A stretch of 64,000 nt of DNA from a candidate division WOR-3 bacterium (GTDB lineage Bacteria > Hydrothermota > Tepidihabitantia > Tepidihabitantales > Tepidihabitantaceae): the NCBI GenBank assembly GCA_013177935.1, contig JABLXZ010000003.1:1-64000 (forward strand), written 5' to 3'. Position 1 is the first letter of the stretch, and every line of letters starts with the position of its first letter. The position numbers and the translations under genes are program-made. Shown here one piece after another: positions 1 to 8,135 of this stretch. The notes under the pieces were generated by a model. It saw nothing but the letters and a program-made list of their open reading frames with translations. It was not told the origin of the DNA and searched no databases.

Positions 1-1
1 A

Positions 2-2182
2 TTTGGTGTGGAGCGGGCGCGGGTGCTGGAGGTTTTGAAGAAGATGCGCGGTTCGCAGCGGGTTACAGACCAGGCAGCAGAGGACCGTTATCAGCCGCTG
101 GAGAAGTTTGGCAGGGATTTGACCGCACTGGCACGGGAGGGAAAACTGGACCCGGTGATTGGCAGGGATGAGGAGATTCGCCGGGTGATGCAGGTTTTGT
201 CAAGGCGGACCAAGAACAATCCGGTTTTGATTGGTGAGGCGGGCGTTGGTAAGACCGCAATTGTTGAGGGTCTGGCGCAGCGGATTGTCAAGGGAGATGT
301 GCCGGAGAGTTTGAAGGAGCGCCGGATTGTGGCGCTGGATATGGGCGCTTTGATTGCCGGCACAAAGTATCGGGGCGAGTTTGAGAGCCGGTTGAAGGCG
401 GTTTTGAAGGAGGTGGCGGCGTCTGAGGGCAGGGTGATTCTGTTCATTGATGAGTTGCATCTGGTGGTGGGTGCGGGTAAGGCAGAGGGCGCGATTGATG
501 CCGGTAATCTGTTGAAGCCGATGCTGGCACGGGGTGAGTTGCGCTGTATCGGCGCAACAACGCTCGATGAGTATCGGGAGTACATTGAGAAGGACAAGGC
601 GCTGGAGCGGCGGTTCCAGCCGGTTTATGTTGACCAGCCTGATGTTGAGGAGACGATTTCCATTTTGCGCGGACTCAAGGAGCGGTATGAGACCCATCAC
701 GGGGTGCGGATTGCGGATGCGGCGCTGGTTGCCGCAGCGGTGCTTTCGCACCGGTACATCTCAGACCGGTTTTTGCCGGATAAGGCGATTGATTTGGTGG
801 ATGAGGCGGCGGCAAAGTTGAAGATGGAGATAACATCCAAGCCGGTGGAACTGGACGAGGTGGAGCGGAAGATTTTGCAACTGGAGATGGAGCGGCTTTC
901 TTTGAAGCGGGAGGAGGATGAACCGTCAAAGGCACGGCTTGCCGAGATTGAGGCGGAGATTGCCAATTTGAAGGAGCGGCAGGCGACCCTGACCGCACAA
1001 TGGGAGGCGGAGCGCAAAGAACTGGAGAAGCGGACGCGCTTAAAGGAGGAGATTGAGCGGGTGCAGCATGAGATTGAAGTGGCAAAGCGGAAGTACGATT
1101 TGAATCGGGCAGCAGAACTGGAGTACGGCGAACTTTTGCGTCTGAAAAAGGAGTTGAGCGAACTGGAGAAGTCACAGCGCACGCGGCGGCTCTTGCGTGA
1201 AGAGGTGACCGAAGAGGACATTGCGGAGGTGGTTTCGCGCTGGACCGGCATCCCGGTGAAAAACCTCTTGGAGTCGGAGCGGGAGAAGTTGCTCCGGCTG
1301 GAGGACGAAATTCACAAGCGGCTGGTGGACCAGGATGAGGCGGTGAGCGCGGTGGCGAATGCGATTCGCCGGGCGCGCGCCGGCATTGCGGAGCGGAAAA
1401 AGCCGATTGGCTCGTTCATCTTCCTTGGTCCAACCGGCGTGGGCAAGACCGAACTGGCAAAGACCCTGGCGCAGGTTCTATTTGACTCGGAAGATGCGAT
1501 GGTGCGGCTGGATATGTCGGAGTATATGGAGAAGCACACCGTTTCCCGCTTAATTGGTGCGCCACCGGGCTATGTGGGCTTTGAAGAGGGCGGGCAGTTG
1601 ACCGAAGCGGTGCGGCGCCGGCCCTATCGGGTGGTTCTTCTGGACGAGATTGAGAAGGCGCACCCGGATGTGTTCAACATCCTGCTGCAGATTCTGGACG
1701 ATGGCAGATTGACCGATGGCCATGGCAGGGTTGTGGACTTTAAGAATACGGTGGTGATTATGACCTCAAACCTTGGCACCGAACTGGCGCGCGGGGGCAG
1801 GTTTGACCGGGACGAGTTGATGCGGTTGTTGCGCCAGAGTTTTCGGCCCGAATTTCTGAACCGGGTGGACGAGATTGTGGTGTTCAAGCCGCTGGGCAGA
1901 GAGGAAATCAGGCAGATTGTTGATTTGCAACTTGCCCGGCTGAAAAATCAGTTGACAGAACAGGGAATTGATGTTATAATTAATGCGGGCGTCGAGGATG
2001 TACTCGCGAAGGAAGGCTACGACCCGGAATTTGGGGCAAGGCCATTAAAACGAGTAATCCAGAACCGGATTGAGAATCAACTGGCGAAGTTGGTTCTCGA
2101 ACAACGACCAGAAAGGGTCGTGATTAAGGTTGTTGACGGCGCAATTGTGGTTGCGCCCGAGACCGAAAAAGTAAAAATTTAA
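2..2182 (+). CDS. clpB: ATP-dependent disaggregase ClpB (5' end outside window)
   Basis: Hsp100 chaperone that works with DnaK/DnaJ to pull polypeptides out of aggregates. The frame is already open at base 2, so the N-terminal domain (about 140 residues) lies upstream; the GTG at 8 is internal, because its surroundings match the linker before NBD1. Visible are Walker A GEAGVGKT with Walker B LFIDELH in NBD1, a long charged coiled-coil M domain (about 835-1210), then a second Walker [10 protein letters not shown], Walker B VLLDEIEK and sensor-2 GARPLKR in NBD2. The M domain separates ClpB from ClpA, and the final residues carry no ClpP-binding loop that I can see. No heat-shock regulatory site is visible because the promoter is outside the window. 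Confidence 0.96.
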   Translation, partial: FGVERARVLEVLKKMRGSQRVTDQAAEDRYQPLEKFGRDLTALAREGKLDPVIGRDEEIRRVMQVLSRRTKNNPVLIGEAGVGKTAIVEGLAQRIVKGDVPESLKERRIVALDMGALIAGTKYRGEFESRLKAVLKEVAASEGRVILFIDELHLVVGAGKAEGAIDAGNLLKPMLARGELRCIGATTLDEYREYIEKDKALERRFQPVYVDQPDVEETISILRGLKERYETHHGVRIADAALVAAAVLSHRYISDRFLPDKAIDLVDEAAAKLKMEITSKPVELDEVERKILQLEMERLSLKREEDEPSKARLAEIEAEIANLKERQATLTAQWEAERKELEKRTRLKEEIERVQHEIEVAKRKYDLNRAAELEYGELLRLKKELSELEKSQRTRRLLREEVTEEDIAEVVSRWTGIPVKNLLESEREKLLRLEDEIHKRLVDQDEAVSAVANAIRRARAGIAERKKPIGSFIFLGPTGVGKTELAKTLAQVLFDSEDAMVRLDMSEYMEKHTVSRLIGAPPGYVGFEEGGQLTEAVRRRPYRVVLLDEIEKAHPDVFNILLQILDDGRLTDGHGRVVDFKNTVVIMTSNLGTELARGGRFDRDELMRLLRQSFRPEFLNRVDEIVVFKPLGREEIRQIVDLQLARLKNQLTEQGIDVIINAGVEDVLAKEGYDPEFGARPLKRVIQNRIENQLAKLVLEQRPERVVIKVVDGAIVVAPETEKVKI

Positions 2183-2190
2183 CAATTTTT

Positions 2191-2263
2191 GTCGGGAGCA
2201 GGTATCCCTCCTTCCCAACCCACCAAAAACCCCCTTGTTTCCCTGCTCCCGACACCATTTTTT
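2191..2263 (+). terminator. Long-loop inverted repeat with T-run after clpB
   Basis: A perfect 12-bp inverted repeat (2191-2202 GTCGGGAGCAGG, 2242-2253 CCTGCTCCCGAC) starts 8 nt after the clpB stop and is followed by six T residues (2258-2263). The 39-nt C-rich loop is long for an intrinsic terminator, so a transcript-end stabiliser or processed small RNA is also possible. Confidence 0.5.
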
Positions 2264-2330
2264 AGCCCGGTAATCAGGTAACCTGCACAACAACTTACGC
2301 CGATTTAGAGCGCGATCGCTGGTTGGGTGG

Positions 2331-2696
2331 TTAGGGCGCGCCGATGTTGAAAACCTGATACCGGATTGCGGTTAGAATGTTTGGGTCAAGGCCCCGGGCT
2401 GACCATTTGTCCAGAAGAACCTGTGCTGCCATTGCCAGACTCCTGCCTGATATCCCCTGCTGATTGGAAAGTTTCCACAGTTGTCGGGCAAAGTTCAGAT
2501 AGGGGACATAGAGAATCGACGACACACCGTTATCGTTCAAAACCGCCTTGACCTCAGACTCCATTGCGGCGATTTTCTCCATCACTATCTCATAACGGCT
2601 CCGCATATCCTCAATCTGCGCCTTTAGGGTCTCTTTTACCCATTCCGGGTTGGTTTTTATTCGATAGGCGCGGGCACGCCTTTTCAGGTCTGCCAT
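2331..2696 (-). CDS. Small conserved-looking hypothetical protein
   Basis: A 121-residue protein I do not recognise. The first 50 residues are highly charged (MADLKRRARAYRIKTNPEW and onward) and look helical, possibly coiled coil around residues 25-50. The second half is mixed and ends in NIGAP. No signal peptide, membrane segment or cysteine motif is seen. The start is well supported: AGGAGGTG lies 4 nt before the ATG at 2696. It is a single gene pointing towards clpB, with about 150 nt between the convergent ends. Function cannot be inferred. Confidence 0.7.
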   Translation of the reverse strand: MADLKRRARAYRIKTNPEWVKETLKAQIEDMRSRYEIVMEKIAAMESEVKAVLNDNGVSSILYVPYLNFARQLWKLSNQQGISGRSLAMAAQVLLDKWSARGLDPNILTAIRYQVFNIGAP

Positions 2697-2776
2697 AGTT
2701 CACCTCCTTTCTATGGTTAACTTTACCTTTACAAACAACGCTATACCGGAAAGGGTTATGCAAGTTAGCCGATAAG

Positions 2777-2808
2777 CCGTTCCGGAGCGGCTCCCGGAGC
2801 GGTTCTCC
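2777..2808. repeat. GC-rich palindromic intergenic repeat, copy 1
   Basis: CCGTTCCGGAGCGGCTCCC followed by GGAGCGGTTCTCC. It can pair with itself (GGAGCGG/CCGTTCC, GGAG/CTCC) and aligns with 49669-49700 over about 32 nt with only a few differences. Both copies lie in gene-free DNA. Confidence 0.5.
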
Positions 2809-3327
2809 AGTTCAATCTTACCGCCACTTACCGAACCCTTTTCCCTTCACTATAAGATACGCAAATCCGGGCAAAATTAACAAAGATTTTTCGGGGTGGT
2901 TTAAGTTTTATCTTTCGTGTGGATTTAAGGTCGCTGTTCAGGGTTATAACTACTTCTATGTTAATAGGTTATACACCGTTGGCTTTAATTGCAGTTGATT
3001 AATTAACACTACCGATGCATTTAGTTTGAATCATTCGGCGTGATTCAGGTGTCTAATCTATTCGCGTCCAACGGATTATAACTAACTTCGCGCTTACTCC
3101 GATGGTGTATTCTCAAGTCGGGTTCGGACGGTAGAGACAGGCGGGCAAACCGGATAGATAAAGGGCAAAAGATAAGACAAAAACCGATTCTGGGTTGAGT
3201 AAGTTAAGGGATAATTTATCAATTAGTTGTAAAAACGAAAGATAGAATAGCGTCCCCCGCGTTGTTGTGAGTTACAATTTTTCTATAGATTAAAGAACTA
3301 TTTGAATTTTGCATTTTCATTTTATAT

Positions 3328-3355
3328 TTGGACGCCGAAATTTGTATATTATATA
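3328..3355 (+). promoter_or_regulatory. Possible sigma70-type promoter of AAA+ gene
   Basis: TTGGAC (3328-3333), 16-nt spacer, TATATA (3350-3355). The predicted transcript would start near 3362 and have a leader of about 90 nt. The A/T-rich surroundings make chance matches more likely here than at other promoters of the window. Confidence 0.35.
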
Positions 3356-3365
3356 TTAGAAAGGG

Positions 3366-3394
3366 CACCGGTTAGGGGAATAACTGGTGTTTTT
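3366..3394 (+). terminator. Terminator-like hairpin in leader of AAA+ gene
   Basis: CACCGGTTA (3366-3374), loop GGGGAA, TAACTGGTG (3381-3389), then TTTTT (3390-3394). This has the shape of an intrinsic terminator, but it sits between the possible promoter and the gene start at 3455, so it may attenuate or stabilise that transcript. Confidence 0.45.
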
Positions 3395-3454
3395 GGGTTA
3401 AGTTATTTATTTAGTGTAAGTTATTTATTTTTTAAACCAAAGAAAGGAGTAGAG

Positions 3455-4873
3455 ATGGAACAAATAAAAGAAGTGAACCGGCAGTACCTGAAGACACTGA
3501 GTATGCTACTCCAGGCAAAATATCCGGATACGGTGGTAAAGGAGATTTTCCGGTCGGATAAGGATTTTCAACTCCTGCACGATTTTAAGGAGGAGCCAAA
3601 GTCAGCGGTTAACGGTAAGTTGAAAAGTGGGAAGAAGGATGCAAAGGTTTATGAAAAGGAGTTAAAGCGGATTGTTCATCGGGCGGAGAAGAAGGGGATA
3701 ATGATTCCGCTGGAGAAAATCGCCGCGGAAAACGGGCTGGAGCCATTAGAAAAAGAGTTGTTGATGATGCTGTTCTTTGCCCAGTTTTCCAATCGCAATA
3801 AAGTTGAAGGTCGGGAACTGTTAAAGTGGCTATCAGCGGATGCGCTGGAGATGATGGACAATATGCGGCTGCTTTTGCCCGGCAGCAGGTTGCGCAAGAA
3901 CGGGTTGATTGTGGCATCGCGGTCCTGGCGCGCTGCGGACGGTTTTGTGCTGGAACAGGAGTTTAGAATTCCGGACCGGATTTTCTACGAGATTTGTGGT
4001 GTGCAGGTTGAGAAGGAGCCGGTCGAGGTTAAGGAAAAAGAGCTGGAAATAGAGGAAGAGCGCATAGTTAATCTGCTTTCGGTTAGAGAGCCAGAGGTGT
4101 CTTTTGACCAGCTGGCTTTGCCCGAACCGACATTAAGGCAGATTGAGCAGGCGCTCTGGCAGTACCAGAATCAGGGCAGTGTCTTCAACGATTACGGCAT
4201 TGCGGCAAAGATTCCCTATGGTAAAGGGACAACGATGCTTTTCTATGGTCCACCCGGCACCGGTAAAACCGCTACCGCGGCAGCGATTGCCCGGGCACTG
4301 AACAAAAAACTGGGCGTCGTGAACTATCCCAGCATCTATAGCCGTTATGTGGGCGATTCTGAGAAGAACATCAAACAGGTTTTTGATGAGGCAAAAGAGG
4401 CAGACTGTGTTCTCGTTTTTGACGAGGCGGATGCCTGCTTTGGGGTCCGGGTTGAGGAAAGGCAGGCGGTGGACCGTTCCTTCAACCTGATGACCAATAT
4501 TTTGATGCAGGAGGTGGAGCGGTTTGACGGGATTGTGATTCTGACCACCAATCGCGACTTTGCCTTTGACCCGGCGTTTGACCGACGGTTTTTGTATAAA
4601 CTGAAGTTTGATTTGCCGGACGAAACACAGCGCGCGCAAATCTGGCAGATACTATTAAAGGACTGCGCGAAGATGAGCCCTGATGTCTCCTTTGCGGAAC
4701 TTGCCCGACGGTATCCGCTTTCCGGCGGCAAAATCAAAAATGCGGTGATGAAGGCGGTGATGAAATGCGCCCGGGAAAACAGGCTGGTCACAATGCTTGA
4801 CCTGCAAACCGCCGCCGAAGAGGAACTGGGGCAGAGAGAAGAAAAGAGGATTGGATTTTTGCTGGGTGAATGA
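3455..4873 (+). CDS. AAA+ family ATPase
   Basis: A 472-residue protein with an uncharacterised, mostly helical N-terminal half and one AAA+ module at about 235-440. Walker A GPPGTGKT is at 265-272, Walker B LVFDEAD ends near 325, and the sensor-1/arginine-finger stretch TTNRDFAFDPAFDRRF fits the classical AAA clade that remodels proteins. I chose the ATG at 3455 because AAAGGAG lies just upstream; the frame stays open to 3302, but that extension is A/T-rich and hydrophobic without support. A coiled, charged linker (about 175-205) precedes the ATPase. The substrate is unknown. It lies at the left edge of the accessory island and could belong to it or be a housekeeping remodeller. Confidence 0.85.
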   Translation: MEQIKEVNRQYLKTLSMLLQAKYPDTVVKEIFRSDKDFQLLHDFKEEPKSAVNGKLKSGKKDAKVYEKELKRIVHRAEKKGIMIPLEKIAAENGLEPLEKELLMMLFFAQFSNRNKVEGRELLKWLSADALEMMDNMRLLLPGSRLRKNGLIVASRSWRAADGFVLEQEFRIPDRIFYEICGVQVEKEPVEVKEKELEIEEERIVNLLSVREPEVSFDQLALPEPTLRQIEQALWQYQNQGSVFNDYGIAAKIPYGKGTTMLFYGPPGTGKTATAAAIARALNKKLGVVNYPSIYSRYVGDSEKNIKQVFDEAKEADCVLVFDEADACFGVRVEERQAVDRSFNLMTNILMQEVERFDGIVILTTNRDFAFDPAFDRRFLYKLKFDLPDETQRAQIWQILLKDCAKMSPDVSFAELARRYPLSGGKIKNAVMKAVMKCARENRLVTMLDLQTAAEEELGQREEKRIGFLLGE

Positions 4874-4967
4874 GCAAATGCTATCGCTTTTGCTTGACAA
4901 AGAGATGAAAAGGCTTACTTTTAGCAAGCCGTGAATAGGCGCGGCTGTAACTTAAAAAGGAGGTAAT

Positions 4968-5558
4968 GTGAACGACGTAAAAGAACTGGTTGAGGCTGTT
5001 GCCCATTGGTTAGCTTTTGAAATTGCCTGCAAAAGGGAACGGTTTCTATCTGAACGTGCACTGAGTTATCCACTGGTTCAATTTGCGCAATCACATAACT
5101 ATGAATTGGAAAGAGAGATAACTGGCGGCAATAGCGAAAGGATAGACTACGAATTAAAAAGAGATAACGTTGGGATAGGCTACTTTGAAGCCAAATTGAT
5201 TGAAGCCGAGGAGCCTAACGTGCTCTCTTTTTGCTATGATATAGCGAAACTCCTTGCCCGCAGCGAACAAGAATCGATAGGATGCTATTTACTGGTCGTA
5301 TTGCACAGTCAGAAGGGTTTCAATTTTGCTCGACTCCGACCTCTTATGCTGGACAATGACGAATGGAATACGGTCAGCAGAGCCGATGATTTATGGGAAA
5401 GTTTTCAGAAGGAGGGGATAAAATCCTTGTTTGAAAACCCGAATAGTAGACCGAGTTGGAGCCAATTCAGAGTAAGGCATAGACACCATATTAATCTGGC
5501 TGTATCGAATAAACATATATTTGTAGGCGTGTGGGAAGTAGATTTACCTGATCAATAG
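4968..5558 (+). CDS. Hypothetical protein, possible PD-(D/E)XK nuclease fold
   Basis: A 196-residue cytosolic protein read from a GTG start with AAAGGAGGT just upstream. The stretch RIDYELKRDNVGIGYFEAKL gives D60 and E74-A-K76, the spacing of a PD-(D/E)XK nuclease core: an acidic residue at a beta-strand start, then ExK at the end of the next strand. The text that follows (LLARSEQESIGCYLLVVLHS) looks like the helix-strand continuation of that fold. No other domain is seen. It lies 94 nt after the AAA+ gene on the same strand. The assignment rests on a short motif only and is inference. Its codons are richer in A/T than those of clpB. Confidence 0.6.
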   Translation: MNDVKELVEAVAHWLAFEIACKRERFLSERALSYPLVQFAQSHNYELEREITGGNSERIDYELKRDNVGIGYFEAKLIEAEEPNVLSFCYDIAKLLARSEQESIGCYLLVVLHSQKGFNFARLRPLMLDNDEWNTVSRADDLWESFQKEGIKSLFENPNSRPSWSQFRVRHRHHINLAVSNKHIFVGVWEVDLPDQ

Positions 5559-5634
5559 GATTACTTCGCCATTGGCTCGCAATGACCCCCCGATACAGTC
5601 ATTGCGAGAAGCGATAGCGACGAAGCAGTCCCCT
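5558..5634. repeat. Inverted repeat of the CATTGCGAG palindromic family
   Basis: GGCTCGCAATGAC (5573-5585) and its inverted partner GTCATTGCGAG (5598-5608) lie in a longer imperfect palindrome. The left arm is GATTACTTCGCC and the right arm GCGACGAAGCAGTC. This resembles the REP/MITE-like palindromes with TTCGCT...CGCAATGAC cores found in many bacterial genomes. It begins right at the stop codon of the preceding gene. A half copy is at 29188-29219. Confidence 0.7.
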
Positions 5635-5779
5635 GCTATATACATATACGGAGTGGACACGAGCCCTTGGCGTCATTAAAATCTTAAGACAGGTCGTGCT
5701 GTCGTTATCGTTACGGATAGTTGTTGAAAAACTTGGTATTACAAAAAGCGACTTCCAGAAAAGCGATTTTGGTTTATGT

Positions 5780-7009
5780 TTATGTCCTATAGTTCTCGAT
5801 TAACTCTCGGTTGTTATTATATCCTGCGCAACAGTGTCTAATAGGACATTCTCTGCAGTTAGGCTCGTCGTGATTGAAACAATAATTTGTGCCTATGAAC
5901 ATTAAGCCATCGTCTAAATCACCAATGCCGTATCCAGTGCCTAACAATGAAACATTGGGAATTTGTTGAATCTCCACCATTGTTGGTCTTCTTATCCTTG
6001 TTTTCAGATGGTCAAGACAGATGGTTGCGTAAGAATCCATAAATTCTTGAGATTCAGAAAACAATTGTGACTTACATCCCCTGATATTGGTTACCCGGAT
6101 ATAATGCTTACCATCTTTTCCCGCTTCCTTCTGGATTACATTCCAATTTTCGTAATCGTCAATCTCGGCGCAGTTAAGCAAAAAGCCAATACGAAACAAA
6201 ACACGGCCGGCATTACTATCAAGCGGCAATTCGTAGGAAAGGGGGCCGAAACAATCGTCAGTCCTTCTTGTTAGTTTAAATGTGTGGACAAACCACTTGG
6301 CGAAGAGATGGCAGGCTTTGTCACCAATAGCACTGCCCAAACCGTACCTTTCATTGTCCTTTAACATCTTGCTCATAATTTCTGCTGAGTCCCAACTTTC
6401 AATATAATCTACAAGAGGCTCTTGAGATTCTTGTTCATTCTTCCTGAGGTCTCTCTCGAGAAGAAGGGGTAAACATAGGGGAACTCCCCAGCGATAAACA
6501 CTGTAATCTAACACCTGTTTGGTTGATACAATACCACGGGTGGATTGGCTGAAAAATAGGCTATACTTATTGGGAGTTGAATTGTTGACTCTTGCCCATT
6601 CATCGGCACGAATATTCCTTATATTTTGGTGCTTATCTAAGATGCTATCAATAGCGATACCCAATTCTTTGAAAAAATCTAATGGTCGGTGGAAAATCCT
6701 TATTTCATTTTGGTAAAGTGTATTGGTTACATCCCGAAGTAGTAGCCCAACTCCTTCCATATCCGGTCCCTGGTCTAATACCGCATTGACAAGCAGGTAT
6801 CGGGAAAGAATCTCGCGCCGCGTCCATAAGCCGTCATTTTTATCAAGTTCATTGTACTTCACCTTGCCATTTCGGTTAAAATAATGTTCGAAGGGGGTTA
6901 TTCCCATTTTGGGAGGGTAAAGACTTCTTTCTCTACCGATTTGTGCTATTGTGACAATTAATTTTTTACTTTGTTCTATTTTTTGATTTATAGCCATACT
7001 TTTTCTCAT
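5780..7009 (-). CDS. HhH-GPD family DNA glycosylase-like protein with FeS cluster motif
   Basis: A 409-residue protein downstream of, and overlapping, a DNA methyltransferase gene. Features of the endonuclease III/MutY superfamily are visible. GLGSAIGDKACHLF (223-236) fits the helix-hairpin-helix, with K231 at the AP-lyase lysine position. LPLDSNAGRVLFRIGF (261-276) fits the Gly/Pro...Asp loop, with D264 as the catalytic aspartate. Cysteines 377, 385, 388 and 393/394 form a C-x7-C-x2-C-x5-C pattern like the 4Fe-4S loop of Nth. It is about twice the length of Nth, with an extra N-terminal region and about 15 more residues between Lys and Asp. An ATG at 6997 is an alternative start. The likely role is base excision linked to the methylation mark: mismatch repair or a glycosylase-type restriction enzyme (inference). 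Confidence 0.7.
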   Translation of the reverse strand: MRKSMAINQKIEQSKKLIVTIAQIGRERSLYPPKMGITPFEHYFNRNGKVKYNELDKNDGLWTRREILSRYLLVNAVLDQGPDMEGVGLLLRDVTNTLYQNEIRIFHRPLDFFKELGIAIDSILDKHQNIRNIRADEWARVNNSTPNKYSLFFSQSTRGIVSTKQVLDYSVYRWGVPLCLPLLLERDLRKNEQESQEPLVDYIESWDSAEIMSKMLKDNERYGLGSAIGDKACHLFAKWFVHTFKLTRRTDDCFGPLSYELPLDSNAGRVLFRIGFLLNCAEIDDYENWNVIQKEAGKDGKHYIRVTNIRGCKSQLFSESQEFMDSYATICLDHLKTRIRRPTMVEIQQIPNVSLLGTGYGIGDLDDGLMFIGTNYCFNHDEPNCRECPIRHCCAGYNNNRELIENYRT

Positions 7010-7931
7010 TGACTATAACCTCTTCAATTTTTAATTGCCTGTCAATTTGAGGTGATTTTGTCACTCTTTTTCGGTTCCCCAATTTAACGCCACGGTCCTT
7101 AACCGCAATCTTCTCAAAAATTGAGATGAGTTGTTCTCTTAAATACAAAGGCTCACACAGCCGCTGTTGAGCAATCTGCACATATTTCTCCTTTATTTCA
7201 TACCCCACCCATCTACGATTAAGGGCATTGGCGACTTTTATTGTTGTTCCTATACCCAGAAATGGGTCTAAAACTAATTCTCCAGTATAAGAAAAGAGTT
7301 TAATAAGTCGGTAAGGTATTTCTTCGGGAAAAGGACAAGGGTGGTCATACTGGTTGGGTGGAACTGGTGCAATATGCCAGATGTTATTTGCCAACTCTTT
7401 TGTAAACAACTCATCAATAGGAATCTTGTTACTTTCCTTTTCCTCTTTTGTTCTCTCCTTATAAATTTTAGGTCCGCCTTTTCTGAATATCAAAATGTAT
7501 TCGGTCATAATATTGGGGCAATAATAACCCGGGTAGGGGTTTTGGATTGTTACACCCGCTCGTTTTACGCCGCCCGTTACCTTATACCAGATGATATCCT
7601 GGTGAAACTCATAGCCGATACCTTCCATTAACTGGACAAAATGGTGGGGCAAAGGATAGTGCTTTCCGTTATAAAGAACGGTTCCTATAACAACGCAGCA
7701 GAAACCACCCGGTTTTAATACACGATAACACTCCTGAAAACATCCTTTAAGCCATACTAAATATTTTTCATACTCCTCGCCTTTTCTTGTTCTGAACCAT
7801 TTCGTATTGTCTAAAGTATGAACATCATAATCAATGGCATTCCAATAAGGAGGGGAGGTAATTATTAAATCTACTTCTCCCGTTTTTAGCTCGTCCATTT
7901 TCTCACAGGATTTAATAAAGATTTTGTTCAT
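6966..7931 (-). CDS. Site-specific DNA methyltransferase (beta class, N4-cytosine type likely)
   Basis: A 321-residue SAM-dependent DNA amino-methyltransferase. The catalytic motif TSPPYW is at residues 25-30 and the SAM-binding motif LDPFLGIGTT follows at 221-230, so the order is motif IV then motif I, the beta class. SPPY is commonest in N4-cytosine enzymes, though some N6-adenine enzymes carry it. VLKPGGF (71-77) and RRWVGYEIKEKYVQIAQQRL (239-258) fit the remaining motifs, and the middle 120-200 would be the target recognition part. The glycosylase-like gene begins inside its last 44 nt. A promoter with TTGACA and a 16-nt spacer lies upstream, with no Shine-Dalgarno sequence. Together they form an unusual modification module. 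Confidence 0.9.
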   Translation of the reverse strand: MNKIFIKSCEKMDELKTGEVDLIITSPPYWNAIDYDVHTLDNTKWFRTRKGEEYEKYLVWLKGCFQECYRVLKPGGFCCVVIGTVLYNGKHYPLPHHFVQLMEGIGYEFHQDIIWYKVTGGVKRAGVTIQNPYPGYYCPNIMTEYILIFRKGGPKIYKERTKEEKESNKIPIDELFTKELANNIWHIAPVPPNQYDHPCPFPEEIPYRLIKLFSYTGELVLDPFLGIGTTIKVANALNRRWVGYEIKEKYVQIAQQRLCEPLYLREQLISIFEKIAVKDRGVKLGNRKRVTKSPQIDRQLKIEEVIVNEKKYGYKSKNRTK

Positions 7932-7949
7932 AAGATTAGGTTATTGTGA

Positions 7950-7977
7950 ATGGTAAACTAAAAAGTAAGGATGTCAA
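7950..7977 (-). promoter_or_regulatory. Promoter of methyltransferase/glycosylase operon
   Basis: On the minus strand TTGACA (7972-7977), 16-nt spacer, TACCAT (7950-7955), 18 nt before the ATG at 7931. The -35 is perfect and the -10 weak. Confidence 0.5.
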
Positions 7978-8135
7978 TAACTTTGTTTAGGGTAAGTCTA
8001 TTAACGAGCGGTAGATTAGAATCTTTGGTCAGATGAAAATTTAATACTTTGCTGTGCTGGGACAGGTGATGCCGAAGTTTAAATCCTGTCATCATCTGTT
8101 TTGGATTTTAATCAAGTACCGTACACAGCGGCAAT

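Larger units (their letters stand above)
2697..3454. other. Long intergenic region at the left edge of the accessory island
   Basis: About 760 nt without a credible gene. It contains a GC-rich interrupted palindrome at 2777-2808 that has a relative at 49669-49700, an A/T-rich stretch, and at its right end a possible promoter and hairpin in front of the AAA+ gene (both listed separately). I see no tRNA or insertion sequence. Confidence 0.6.

Noticed and set aside
91-2000. Several minus-strand frames inside clpB
   Set aside because: Low-complexity Ser/Arg/Pro-rich translations produced by the opposite strand of a GC-rich gene; no ribosome sites.
3302-3454. N-terminal extension of the AAA+ protein
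   Set aside because: A/T-rich hydrophobic text without a ribosome site; a good AAAGGAG site precedes the ATG at 3455, and the extension covers the leader hairpin.
5780-7009. Reading this gene as an ordinary endonuclease III
   Set aside because: It is twice the normal length, diverged outside the motifs and overlaps a DNA methyltransferase, so a housekeeping role is unlikely.
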